Below, one piece after another: positions 32,724 to 39,965 of a DNA stretch of 39,965 nucleotides. Positions within the stretch are counted from its first letter, which is position 1. Each line of letters opens with the position of its first letter. The position numbers and the translations under genes are program-made. This DNA is from JBGTGT01 sp051439375. Lineage in GTDB: Bacteria > Cyanobacteriota > Cyanobacteriia > Cyanobacteriales > Microcystaceae. The stretch is taken from positions 1 to 39,965 of the forward strand of contig JBFRWB010000150.1 in NCBI GenBank assembly GCA_051439375.1, written 5' to 3'. The notes beneath the pieces were generated by a model. That model did not search any database. It saw nothing but the letters and a program-made list of their open reading frames with translations, and was not told the origin of the DNA.

Positions 32724-32966
32724 GAACTCAAAAAATATATGTAAATATCATAACAAATAACTTGTTTTATTTCTAGGAATTCGACCTAATATAAAATTTT
32801 CTGTTATAAGTTTGAGGGAAGTTATTGAACTTTTTGATTAATTAGTTGTTCAAGAGTCATGGTTAAATATGAATAAGTGTTAAGTAGAACATCTTGACGA
32901 TGATTTTAGTTTAGTGCATAATCTCGATTTAGTTTTATCTGAGTATAGCAACTAAATAGGATACAA

Positions 32967-33115
32967 TTAATCAGGAAGATAGTCATTCTTTAAAATATAT
33001 TCTGTAGTAAAAGGACAATCTAGGGTAAAAGTTTCTAAAGATAAACCTGTTTCAATCGCTAACTTCTACTTTTGATGGTAATTCTAGTGCATCAAGTATT
33101 GGAATGATATGAAAT
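32967..33115 (-). pseudogene. ghost copy of antitoxin tail plus DUF29 tail
   Basis: On the minus strand 33115-33050 reads FHIIPILDALELPSKVEVSD, parallel to FIQLLNALGLQLSVEVSEQS at the end of the intact antitoxin (33573). From about 33058 to the stop at 32967 another frame reads TGLSLETFTLDCPF, then YILKNDYLPD, parallel to the end of the intact DUF29 protein (ELSLETFPLECPF, EILNPDYLPD). The order is the same as in the intact pair, but the DNA between the two tails is missing, so this is a deleted, diverged tandem copy. The rest of 32724-32966 shows nothing clear. Confidence 0.8.
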
Positions 33116-33118
33116 TAA

Positions 33119-33568
33119 TTAATCAGGAAGATAATCAGGATTTAAAATTTCTTCTTTACTAAAAGGACATTCTAAGGGAAAGGTTTCTAAAGATAATTCA
33201 GTTTCGTCAGACGCTTGTAATCTTGATTCGTGATAAGCTTCATCAAATATTTCCTCAAAATATCGCTTTAAGCTCGGACTATTTTTAAATGCTTTAAGAA
33301 TACGTCTTCTATGTTCTCGAATAGAACTTCGCCAGCTTCCTGTGCGCTTTTGAGGTTGATATTTCCACTTTAATAAGTGCATTGAAAGAACAATCAAATT
33401 ACTTAAGAGCGCATTTTTCTGACTAATTCCCATATCTTGAATTTCCTCTATTAGATTATCAATATCTAAAGCAGATAGTTGACCATTTTTTAACAGTTGG
33501 ACAGTCTTTTCTAACCAAAGATAATAATCTTGTTCGTATAAGATTGAATTAATTGTGTTTGCTTTCAT
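33119..33568 (-). CDS. DUF29 family protein
   Basis: A complete 149-residue DUF29 protein (YEQDYYLWLEKTVQLLKNGQL, LDIDNLIEEIQDMGISQKNALLSNLIVLSMHLLKWKYQ, SWRSSIREHRRRILKAF, FPLECPFSKEEILNPDYLPD). The start is 4 bp after the stop of the antitoxin-like gene, so the two are co-transcribed with the toxin remnant further up. Function is unknown. This linkage, and the ghost copy next to it, suggests that DUF29 travels with the addiction-type module. Confidence 0.88.
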   Translation of the reverse strand: MKANTINSILYEQDYYLWLEKTVQLLKNGQLSALDIDNLIEEIQDMGISQKNALLSNLIVLSMHLLKWKYQPQKRTGSWRSSIREHRRRILKAFKNSPSLKRYFEEIFDEAYHESRLQASDETELSLETFPLECPFSKEEILNPDYLPD

Positions 33569-33572
33569 GACT

Positions 33573-33893
33573 TTAAGATTGTTCAGAAACTTCTACGCTT
33601 AACTGTAATCCTAGCGCATTAAGTAATTGAATAAAGGTATAAATTTCTTGACCCCCTGTTTGGGTTAAAATTTCTTCAAGCTGGGTGTAATAGTCTTCTG
33701 CGGTTGCGGAAAGGGTTTGCGGTTGACGATAAGCTGTGATAACTTTGCGTAAAGCGTTGCGTAAGAGTTCAGGTTCAGGGTTTTCTTCTTCTAGAATAGC
33801 AGTTATAAATCCTGCGGCGTGTTCAGGATTCTGTAATTTATCAGTGATAAAGTCTTCATAACTGATGCTAAGGGGAATCTTTACGCTTTGCAT
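33573..33893 (-). CDS. antitoxin-like protein (addiction-module antidote family, divergent)
   Basis: The 106-residue protein has the layout of the 'probable addiction module antidote' family (COG3636-like): FITDKLQNPEHAAGFITAILEEENPEPELLRNALRKVITAY, a helical middle where the HTH would be, and the conserved end IYTFIQLLNALGLQLSVEV. The helix-turn-helix core is poorly conserved, so DNA binding is doubtful. Its ATG lies inside the 3' end of the toxin-like frame (26-bp overlap), as is usual for toxin-first pairs. The toxin is broken, so this may be an orphan antitoxin. Confidence 0.72.
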   Translation of the reverse strand: MQSVKIPLSISYEDFITDKLQNPEHAAGFITAILEEENPEPELLRNALRKVITAYRQPQTLSATAEDYYTQLEEILTQTGGQEIYTFIQLLNALGLQLSVEVSEQS

Positions 33894-34074
33894 AATCTCT
33901 CCAATATTTTCTAGCTTTTATAATATCTTGATTTTGGCTAGATTTGTCTCCTCCACACAGTAGCAAAATTAACTGATTATTGCTTTGTCCAAAATAGACA
34001 TCATAATAATATCTAAGCTTGCCATTTTGCTTAGATAGTTGTAATAATTGTTTTAAACGACTATTTAAAGAAAC
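33868..34074 (-). pseudogene. 5'-truncated RelE/HigB-type toxin remnant
   Basis: Reading the minus strand, a 68-codon frame after a stop at 34075-34077 contains RYYYDVYFGQSNNQLILLLCGGDKSSQNQDI and KARKYWRDYAKRKDS. This is the characteristic C-terminal half of addiction-module killer proteins (COG3657-like, normally about 100 residues, with G-Y-R-V-Y-F and LLCGGDK). There is no ATG, and the N-terminal half is absent upstream. The frame overlaps the start of the antitoxin-like gene. The fold's C-terminal strands are kept but the protein is probably not made. Confidence 0.8.
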
Positions 34075-34632
34075 TTACGAATACTCCATCAAGAATTACT
34101 AATCTTGTGACACAGCTTAATCAAGAATTAGATATCATTGAACAAGATGCGAGAAATGGATTAAACTTACTAAGAGAGATGCCGTACTAACTAAAAAAGA
34201 CTAAGCTTCTGAGTCTAACTAAGACTAACTAAGCTTCTGAGACTAACTAAGCTTTCTTACAGAAGTTAAACCTAACTAAGCTTTCTTATATCCTTCGGTG
34301 TTCAGTTTTTTACAATACCTTTTCATCCAAGTTTAATAACTCTACTTATACTGAAATAGAGTCAGTTAATACATTAATCTTTTCACAAACAATAACGATA
34401 ATAGTAACCAAAACAATAAAGCCTTAAAATAAATAAAGGCATAATGCGATAATGATCACAGATGCCTGTTATAGTCAAATATAAAATGGTTAATTATCTT
34501 CGCCGAATAAACCCAGTTAATTAAAATGGACTAAGTAAATGTGTGTCTAATCATAGTTATCTAAAGATGACTCCCTCTATTAGCATTGAACTGAAGTTTA
34601 AGGTAAGCTAATTTTATCCACAATAATCTTAA
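34075..34632. other. gene-poor junction region with an ORF remnant
   Basis: On the plus strand, up to a stop at 34188-34190, a short frame reads NDYLKKLTNTPSRITNLV, then ELDIIEQDARNGLNLLREMPY. It looks like the C-terminus of an unrecognised helical protein whose 5' part is gone, and it meets the broken end of the toxin remnant. After it come the tandem repeats at 34188-34290, and then about 340 bp (34291-34632) in which I see nothing. Confidence 0.45.
34188..34290. repeat. imperfect CTAACTAAGCTT tandem repeats
   Basis: CTAAGCTT occurs four times in about 100 bp (near 34201, 34229, 34246 and 34274), mostly as CTAACTAAGCTT and followed by TCTGAG or TCTTA. Spacing is uneven (28, 17 and 28 bp), so it looks like a decayed minisatellite and not a CRISPR array. 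It abuts the broken toxin locus. Confidence 0.6.
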
Positions 34633-34791
34633 TTACTGCTTTTTAACTGCTTTTGCTTCTTCATACCATTTTTTATATTTAGCACCATGAGCAACGATAA
34701 TCTTACACATTTCTTCGGACTGTTTAGCTGCTTTCTTCGCTAATTCTAAGATTTCCTGTAATTCTTGTTCATCAAGCTTTTTTTTAGTCAT
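34633..34791 (-). CDS. small hypothetical protein, 52 aa
   Basis: A short gene starts with ATG at 34791, with GGAG about 9 bp upstream. It encodes a 52-residue highly charged helical peptide (MTKKKLDEQELQEILELAKK, then EEMCKIIVAHGAKYKKWYEE) ending VKKQ. It has one cysteine and no hydrophobic segment. Good ribosome binding site and amphipathic helices support a real gene. It lies downstream of nrdA on the same strand with a palindromic repeat between them. Family not recognised. Confidence 0.5.
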   Translation of the reverse strand: MTKKKLDEQELQEILELAKKAAKQSEEMCKIIVAHGAKYKKWYEEAKAVKKQ

Positions 34792-34847
34792 CGTAGATTC
34801 TCCAAACGAGCTTTAATGCGAATAACCGTTACTTTGGTTTCAGTTGC

Positions 34848-34927
34848 GTAGGGGTTGAATACTATTCAACCCTTACAATTAGTCATCAACAACTAAAGAT
34901 AAGGGCATAATAGTATTATGCCCCTAC
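34848..34927. repeat. 80-bp element with two perfect hairpins and GTAGGGG/CCCCTAC ends
   Basis: GTAGGGG (34848-34854) and CCCCTAC (34921-34927) bound two perfect 10-bp palindromes with single-base loops: 34852-34861/34863-34872 (GGGTTGAATA arms) and 34903-34912/34914-34923 (GGGCATAATA arms). It lies 41 bp downstream of the nrdA stop, where it could also act as an RNA 3' structure. It belongs with the elements at 11093 and 21910 by its ends. Confidence 0.75.
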
Positions 34928-34968
34928 AGAGTGAGAATTTAAAACAGACAATTCAAGCCATAATCACC

Positions 34969-37293
34969 CTAATTCGCACAAGCGGTACACTCATCACTCG
35001 AATCCTTGAAATTATCTTTCTGTACCGTGCGAATATAATAAACCGCTTTACATCCCTCCTCCCAAGACATAATTAAAGTTTCAAAGATGTCCTTAGCTGT
35101 AAGACAACGTTGCGGCTCATCGGGAAAATAAACCCCTTCATTCAAATTAAAGAGCAATTCCATTGATATTCCCGTATCTATCCAGTTTTGCATGGCTGCA
35201 ACTGCTTTAACGACGGTTTTCTGTTCTAAGTTCTTATTTTCTCGATAAAACCAAAAACCGTCCTGAATATAAGGAGGTGCAATGGGAACAGTCCCTTTTG
35301 CCCATTTATCATAGAAAAAGCGACTATAAACAGGTAAAATACTGGCACTACATCCCTGTACTAAAGAAGAAGAGGTATTCGGCGCAATAGCTGTAATATG
35401 GCTATTACGAATCCCGTAGGTTTTAACATCCTCTGATAGCTGTACCCATCTTTGCTTCTCTGAGGCGTTTTCTAAATACCATTCTACGGGCTTTGCACCG
35501 ATTAAATGACCTTTACTCCATTCGCTTCCTTCATAAGCGTCATACACCCCTCTTTCTTTGGCTAATTCCATAGAAGTATAAGTACACCAATAACCAATTT
35601 CTTCAAATAGATAATTAATCTCATCTAAGTTGGTATAAAGGAGTTGTTTCTTGGCTAAATAATCCGCTAATCCCATACAACCGACACCAATCGTGCGATA
35701 ACGATTATTATGATTGGCTGCATCATCAAACGGTGGATGAGTAATATCAATGGTATTGTCTAACAACCGCACAGCAATTCGAGAGACTTCAGGAATTTCC
35801 TCTATCTCTAAATTAGCTAAATTCAAACTAACTAAATTACAGCAATGGGCATATAAATCAGGCGTAACATTACTAAAACTTTCAGTGCATAAATTCACTT
35901 GAGGGATATAGCCATCATGTTGATTCGGATTCGCTTTATTGATGGTATCCTTGAAAGCAAGGTATGGCATTCCTGTTTCTACCTGCGCCCGCATGATTAA
36001 TTTAAACAATTCACGGGCATTAATATGTTTATATAAGGTAATTTTGTTGCCTAATTCTGCTTCAATTCGTTGATAGGCTTTCTCGAATTTTTCTCCCCAT
36101 AAAGGTGCTAACTCGATCCCTAATTTTTCTCTTACTTCATAGGGATCTACTAATGTCCATGTTTCCTTATTAACCACCCGTCGCATGAATTCATCAGGTA
36201 AAATTAATTGAGGAAAAATATCATAAGCTTTACGTCTTTGATCCCCGTTTTCTGTCTGCATTTCCAGAAATTCTGGTACGTCTAAATGCCATATATCTAA
36301 TCCTACCGTAACCGCACCTGCCCGTCTTCCCCCTTGGTTAACTGCGATCGCTGTATCATTGAGTAACTTAATCCAGGGTATAACACCCCCAGACGCATTG
36401 GCTTTTTTCATCACCCAGCTTCCTGTTGCCCGAATTCTGCTGACATTAACACCAACACCACCACCATTCTTAGAAATTCTCGCCGTGTTGGTAATTTCTC
36501 CAAAAATACTCTCTAAATTGTCGTCAATAGCTAAAATGAAACAGGAAGTCAAAGATCCGCCGGGGACTCTTAAATTGGCTAAAATCGGCGTAGCAAGGGA
36601 TATTTTACGCTTGGCGATCGCTTCATAAAAGCTTCTTGCCACCTTTAAGCGATTTTCAGGTTTTTCTACCGATGCTAATAGTAAAGAACAGGTTAATAAC
36701 GCCTCTTGGGGTAATTCATCGGGCAGTAAATAGCGATTTGTAAGCAATACTGAACCAGCATAATCGTACTCTATATCCCAATCAGAATTAATCCAAGATC
36801 CAGCTTCTTTAAGCTCTTTATGGGAATAAATTAGTAAACGTTCGTCATAATCTCCCGATTCAACCTTTAATCTCACCGTTTCTTCATATTTACCATACTG
36901 ATAACCTCTACTGACAAGGGTATCCTTCCATAAACTCCAGATATGGAGTCGGCCTGCAACGTAACGCCAGTCTGGTTCTTCTGGACTACACATTTCTAGC
37001 GCACAGTTGATTAAATTATCTTGTATCTCTCTAGTGGTAATACCATTGCGTAAACGGGTCGTTAGCCCTGCTTCTAGGGCAATAGAATTGACTTGGTAGT
37101 CCTTACACGCCCATGCGACTACATTTCTAATTTTACCGATGTTTAAGCCTGTTTTAGAGCCATCTCGTCGAATAACTTCTATTTTGTGGTGCTGCACTGT
37201 GCTATAGGGATTACCGCCTTCCAGTAGGACGTTGGAGTTGGGAGAAGGGTTGCGATAGGGAGCAAGAGACGAACTAGATAGGGTAGGCTGCAT
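34969..37293 (-). CDS. nrdA: class I ribonucleoside-diphosphate reductase, alpha subunit
   Basis: The 774-residue protein has one ATP-cone (about 36-125, HHKIEVIRRDGSKTGLNIGKI). The catalytic barrel follows, with Cys251 (GGSLTSCFILAI), the active-site trio Asn467/Cys469/Glu471 (VNLCTESF), the partner cysteine in HCCNLVSLNL (484/485), the radical-transfer tyrosines Y752-Y753 (AVYYIRT) and the C-terminal redox pair C769-x-x-C772 (DECTACAN). All key residues for reducing ribonucleotides with an NrdB partner are present. No nrdB is adjacent. No intein is visible. It stands alone on the minus strand; the 171-bp upstream gap holds its promoter. Confidence 0.97.
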   Translation of the reverse strand: MQPTLSSSSLAPYRNPSPNSNVLLEGGNPYSTVQHHKIEVIRRDGSKTGLNIGKIRNVVAWACKDYQVNSIALEAGLTTRLRNGITTREIQDNLINCALEMCSPEEPDWRYVAGRLHIWSLWKDTLVSRGYQYGKYEETVRLKVESGDYDERLLIYSHKELKEAGSWINSDWDIEYDYAGSVLLTNRYLLPDELPQEALLTCSLLLASVEKPENRLKVARSFYEAIAKRKISLATPILANLRVPGGSLTSCFILAIDDNLESIFGEITNTARISKNGGGVGVNVSRIRATGSWVMKKANASGGVIPWIKLLNDTAIAVNQGGRRAGAVTVGLDIWHLDVPEFLEMQTENGDQRRKAYDIFPQLILPDEFMRRVVNKETWTLVDPYEVREKLGIELAPLWGEKFEKAYQRIEAELGNKITLYKHINARELFKLIMRAQVETGMPYLAFKDTINKANPNQHDGYIPQVNLCTESFSNVTPDLYAHCCNLVSLNLANLEIEEIPEVSRIAVRLLDNTIDITHPPFDDAANHNNRYRTIGVGCMGLADYLAKKQLLYTNLDEINYLFEEIGYWCTYTSMELAKERGVYDAYEGSEWSKGHLIGAKPVEWYLENASEKQRWVQLSEDVKTYGIRNSHITAIAPNTSSSLVQGCSASILPVYSRFFYDKWAKGTVPIAPPYIQDGFWFYRENKNLEQKTVVKAVAAMQNWIDTGISMELLFNLNEGVYFPDEPQRCLTAKDIFETLIMSWEEGCKAVYYIRTVQKDNFKDSSDECTACAN

Positions 37294-37464
37294 AGGTAAT
37301 CAAGGTAATGATCAACAGATAACTGTCTCGGTTATACCATAGATATAGGGTAAGAGGGAAAAAAATTACGCTATATGTAGTTAAAAAAGGATAAATACTT
37401 GGTATTTTAGTTCTATGGTCCTTACCATTCCTAAAACCCGAAACCTAAAATCCAAACCAGTCCA

Positions 37465-37860
37465 ATGACTTACCAAAGAACGATTCGTTTAAGGGATACC
37501 GATGCTGCTGGCGTGGTCTATTTTGCCCATTTGCTATCAATTTGTCATGAAGCTTATGAAGATGCCCTAGAAAGGGCAGGAATCCCCCTTAAAAGGGTCA
37601 TTGAGAGTCAGTCTGCTATCCTGCCCATTGTGCATGGGGAAATTGATTTTTATCAACCCTTGTCTTGTGGCGATCGCATTATCATTGATCTTAAACCTCA
37701 ATTAATTGCCCCTGACAGCTTTCAAGTAACATATCAGATTTACCATTACAACTCCCCTGATCGCACTTGTGCGGTAGCGAAAACTCGCCATGTTTGTATC
37801 CATCCCCAAACAAGAGAGCGAATATCTCTACCAGATTCGATTCAGCAGTGGATTAAGTAA
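37465..37860 (+). CDS. 1,4-dihydroxy-2-naphthoyl-CoA thioesterase (hotdog fold)
   Basis: The 131-residue 4HBT-type hotdog protein begins TYQRTIRLRDTDAAGVVYFAHLLSICHEAYEDAL. The D-x-D-x-x-G-V-V-Y-F motif carries the catalytic Asp (Asp13). It closely resembles Synechocystis Slr0204, the DHNA-CoA hydrolase of phylloquinone (vitamin K1) synthesis, which supplies the photosystem I cofactor. Other men genes are not near. ATG at 37465 gives the family length. Confidence 0.88.
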   Translation: MTYQRTIRLRDTDAAGVVYFAHLLSICHEAYEDALERAGIPLKRVIESQSAILPIVHGEIDFYQPLSCGDRIIIDLKPQLIAPDSFQVTYQIYHYNSPDRTCAVAKTRHVCIHPQTRERISLPDSIQQWIK

Positions 37861-38011
37861 ATAATTAATGATTGTCCCCTCTTTTACCGACCTTTATCTC
37901 TTTCATCATTGATGATTGATCTCCCCTTTAACTTCTCCCCATCCCATCTTTACTGTGTCAATATTTAGAAAAATTTCCGCTTTACCGTGCTAAAAAAAGC
38001 TAGATTCAGCT

Positions 38012-38018
38012 TATAAAT
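38012..38018 (+). promoter_or_regulatory. possible -10 element of glnB
   Basis: TATAAAT lies 39 bp before the glnB start codon in the gap 37861-38056. No good -35 hexamer and no clean NtcA box (GTA-N8-TAC) was found at the matching distance, so nitrogen control of this promoter is not demonstrated by sequence. Confidence 0.35.
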
Positions 38019-38056
38019 AAGGAATGAACCAATCTAGTTAACGAGGAGTCATAAAT

Positions 38057-38395
38057 TTGAAAAAAGTAGAAGCCATTATTCGGCCATTTAAACTAGACGA
38101 GGTAAAAATTGCCCTTGTCAAAGCGGAAGTCGTTGGTATGACGGTTTCAGAGGTACGAGGGTTTGGTCGTCAGAAAGGTAAGACGGAACGTTATCGAGGA
38201 TCTGAATACACCATCGAGTTTTTGCAAAAACTCAAGGTTGAGGTGATCGTCGAAGATGAAAAAGTAGATCAGGTGGTAGAAGCCTTAATTAAAACCGCAC
38301 GCACCGGAGAAATTGGAGATGGTAAAATCTTTATCTCTCCAGTGGAAAGGTCTATTCGTATTCGGACAGGAGAAGAGAACCTCGAAGCGATCTAG
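38057..38395 (+). CDS. glnB: nitrogen regulatory protein PII
   Basis: The 112-residue protein is a complete PII: KKVEAIIRPFKLDEVKIALV, the T-loop RGFGRQKGKTERYRGSEYTIEFL with Ser49 (the cyanobacterial phosphorylation site) and Tyr51, and the C-terminal GEIGDGKIFISPVERSIRIRTGE. The trimer binds ATP/ADP and 2-oxoglutarate and signals carbon/nitrogen balance to partners such as NAGK and PipX. The start codon is TTG, with GAGGAG about 9 bp upstream; no ATG is available at the family N-terminus. A strong terminator follows. Confidence 0.97.
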   Translation: MKKVEAIIRPFKLDEVKIALVKAEVVGMTVSEVRGFGRQKGKTERYRGSEYTIEFLQKLKVEVIVEDEKVDQVVEALIKTARTGEIGDGKIFISPVERSIRIRTGEENLEAI

Positions 38396-38405
38396 TCTAT
38401 TAATA

Positions 38406-38446
38406 AGAAACTGGAATTCTGTGACAGGATATCCAGTTTCTTTTTT
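38406..38446 (+). terminator. Rho-independent terminator of glnB
   Basis: A 10-bp perfect stem (AGAAACTGGA 38406-38415 with TCCAGTTTCT 38432-38441) is followed by a run of T residues (38441-38446). It begins 11 bp after the glnB stop and ends 26 bp before ccdA, so ccdA probably has its own start of transcription within or after it. Confidence 0.85.
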
Positions 38447-38472
38447 GATTGATACTCTAATCTTTAAAACTG

Positions 38473-39219
38473 ATGTTAGAAAACTTATCAACCCAACTTT
38501 ATTATTTACAGCAATATGCTAATCAATTAGTCAATGATCAATTATCTCACCTAAATTTGATTAGCCTGGGTATTATCTTTTTCGCTGGTCTTTTAACCAG
38601 TTTAACCCCTTGTATGTTATCGATGTTGCCCCTGACTATCGGTTATATTAGTGGCTATGAAGATAAAAGCCGTTTACAAAGTTTTATACAGTCAATTTGG
38701 TTTTCCTTGGGGTTAGCAACAACCCTTGCTCTGTTGGGTATTTTAGCAGCAGGATTAGGCAGAGTTTATGGACAAATTGGTGTCGGACTACCTATTCTTG
38801 TTAGTATTATTGCTATTTTAATGGGGTTAAATCTCTTAGAAATAATTAACATTCGTTTTCCCTCTCTAGGGGCAACAGATTGGATTACCGAGCAGTTTCC
38901 CCATAGCCTACGTTCCTATTTGTTAGGATTAACCTTTGGCTTAGTAGCTTCTCCTTGCAGCACACCAGTTTTGGCGAGTTTGTTGGCATGGGTAGCAACA
39001 ACTCAGGATATAGTATTAGGGGCAGGATTATTATTTGCTTATACCATCGGTTATGTGTCCCCTTTAATTTTGGCCGGAACATTTACAACATCCTTAAAAA
39101 AGCTGTTAGAATTACGTCAATGGTCAGGATGGATTAATTTAACCAGTGGGGTTTTATTGATTGGCTTTGGTGTGTTTTCTCTACTAACTCGGTTAGGAGG
39201 GTTGAAATTTATCTCATAA
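38473..39219 (+). CDS. ccdA: CcdA-type cytochrome c biogenesis thiol transporter
   Basis: The 248-residue protein has six hydrophobic helices and the paired Pro-Cys motifs of the CcdA/DsbD family, Cys47 (LTSLTPCMLSMLPLTIGYISGY) and Cys162 (GLVASPCSTPVLASLLAW). It moves reducing equivalents across the thylakoid or plasma membrane to keep apocytochrome c thiols reduced. In cyanobacteria it works with the Ccs1/CcsA (system II) factors; ccs1 often follows ccdA, but here an RNase HI gene lies in the opposite direction. Confidence 0.93.
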   Translation: MLENLSTQLYYLQQYANQLVNDQLSHLNLISLGIIFFAGLLTSLTPCMLSMLPLTIGYISGYEDKSRLQSFIQSIWFSLGLATTLALLGILAAGLGRVYGQIGVGLPILVSIIAILMGLNLLEIINIRFPSLGATDWITEQFPHSLRSYLLGLTFGLVASPCSTPVLASLLAWVATTQDIVLGAGLLFAYTIGYVSPLILAGTFTTSLKKLLELRQWSGWINLTSGVLLIGFGVFSLLTRLGGLKFIS

Positions 39220-39314
39220 GCTGTTAGCCATCTAAGTCGGTTGTATAAATTCGACCTACTATTGCCTATTGCTTGGCTTCTGTAAATGCAATGTCTCTAG
39301 GAGCTAATTAAGTA

Positions 39315-39938
39315 TTATTTTCGTCCAAAGTCTGCTGGTATTTCCCCCCATGAAACAGTTTGCCATTTTAAAATTGGATTAGTATACCGGTTATTATCTA
39401 GCCACTTTAATGATCTATTGAGTAGGTTAAATATTTCCTCATTGCTGGAATCTTGCTGTAAAGTTGTTTTCACTTTCTTCTTTTTAACCCATGAAATTGC
39501 CGTCATAGAATCAGAGTAAATCGGAATCATTTTGTCTTGCTGTTGAAGATAAGCTAACCCATGAACGATCGCTAAAAATTCACCAAGATTATTTGTGCCA
39601 TTAGACATAGGACTCTTATGAAAAAGAACCTCACCGCTAACGGTATCAACCCCCCTATACTCAACAATACCAGGATTGCCCATACATGAGGCATCCACAC
39701 AAATACTCTCCTTAACAATTTCATGGGGAAGAGTTAATGTTTGCTCAGTTTCAGGTTCAACAGATAAGAGAGATAAAGGTTGAGTGAGGCCGAAGGCTTC
39801 TTCTGCTTCTCCCCTTGTTTTAAAAGACTTATACTTTGCCCCTTTAAACCCATCAACTTGTTGTTTACAATCTTGCCAACTGGCAAATATTCCCGTTCTT
39901 CGGCCTTGCCAAACAACATAATACTTTTTAGTAGCCAT
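39315..39938 (-). CDS. rnhA: ribonuclease HI with N-terminal hybrid-binding domain
   Basis: The 207-residue protein begins with an RNA:DNA hybrid-binding (viroplasmin-like) domain, residues 5-50 (YYVVWQGRRTGIFASWQDCKQQVDGFKGAKYKSF). The RNase H domain follows with Asp82 (CVDASCMGNPG), Glu120 (NNLGEFLAI), Asp143 (YSDSMTAI) and Asp203 (PADFGRK), the full D-E-D-D set. It removes RNA from RNA-DNA hybrids. A charged loop with KKKKVKTTL occupies the basic-protrusion position. This domain order is like eukaryotic RNase H1 and some bacterial enzymes. Confidence 0.93.
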   Translation of the reverse strand: MATKKYYVVWQGRRTGIFASWQDCKQQVDGFKGAKYKSFKTRGEAEEAFGLTQPLSLLSVEPETEQTLTLPHEIVKESICVDASCMGNPGIVEYRGVDTVSGEVLFHKSPMSNGTNNLGEFLAIVHGLAYLQQQDKMIPIYSDSMTAISWVKKKKVKTTLQQDSSNEEIFNLLNRSLKWLDNNRYTNPILKWQTVSWGEIPADFGRK

Positions 39939-39965
39939 AGCTATTATTTAAGCGATTAACAATTA

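Noticed and set aside
34188..34290. Possible CRISPR array
   Set aside because: Repeat units are too short (8-12 bp) and unevenly spaced, with repeat-like spacers and no cas genes.
36359..36628. 89-aa plus-strand frame inside nrdA
   Set aside because: It is fully antisense to a conserved part of ribonucleotide reductase.
37861..38056. NtcA box upstream of glnB
   Set aside because: No GTA-N8-TAC at a proper distance from the candidate -10 was found on inspection.

Overview
The window looks like chromosomal DNA from a unicellular, AT-rich cyanobacterium of the Cyanothece/Crocosphaera/Rippkaea type. This is inferred from many HIP1 palindromes (GCGATCGC, e.g. near 3580, 11806, 13995, 14839, 23469, 36345 and 37671), from typical cyanobacterial families (DUF29, Uma2, DUF4079, DUF2330, DHNA-CoA thioesterase, PII) and from scattered short palindromic repeats. 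No rRNA, tRNA, CRISPR array, complete transposase or prophage was seen. The species assignment is an inference only.

Layout. 1-2600: a DUF29 remnant, a roadblock-domain protein with an acidic tail, and a RodZ-like protein. 2933-8368 (minus): a DUF4079 membrane protein and a tight run of three kinase-related genes, namely a histidine-kinase-like protein that lacks its phospho-acceptor His, an ABC1/UbiB atypical kinase, and a Ser/Thr kinase with a C-terminal repeat domain. 8663-10599 (plus): an MscS-type channel fused to a cyclic-nucleotide-binding domain, followed by a small PD-(D/E)XK-like protein. 11319-15947: an FTR1 iron permease/HDAC-family pair, an OmpR-type response regulator, and a divergent Orn/Lys/Arg decarboxylase. 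16035-21371: a broken Uma2 gene, a pentapeptide-repeat membrane protein, a pyruvate/indolepyruvate decarboxylase-type enzyme, a YqeY-domain fusion and a DUF2062 protein. 21362-25236: a DUF29 protein, an NqrB/RnfD-like membrane protein paired with DUF2330, a TPR protein and an unknown.

The most interesting part is 25474-31050. On the minus strand, a small cysteine-bearing protein, an amidoligase (COOH-NH2 ligase fold) and a class-II glutamine amidotransferase form a compact operon. On the plus strand, starting 478 bp away, are a protoglobin, a roadblock/LC7 protein, an MglA-like small GTPase and a DUF4388 (PATAN) protein. My inference is a heme-gas-sensing, GTPase-based signalling module placed beside an enzyme pair that should form amide bonds using glutamine-derived ammonia.

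31111-39938: an AIM24 protein, an RluA-type pseudouridine synthase without the usual catalytic Asp, a decaying toxin-antitoxin/DUF29 block with a second ghost copy, several repeats, class I ribonucleotide reductase (nrdA), a DHNA-CoA thioesterase, PII (glnB, TTG start, clear terminator), ccdA and RNase HI. Three convergent gene pairs overlap at their stop codons, and two intergenic regions carry CTTAAC arrays that resemble cyanobacterial Pho boxes.
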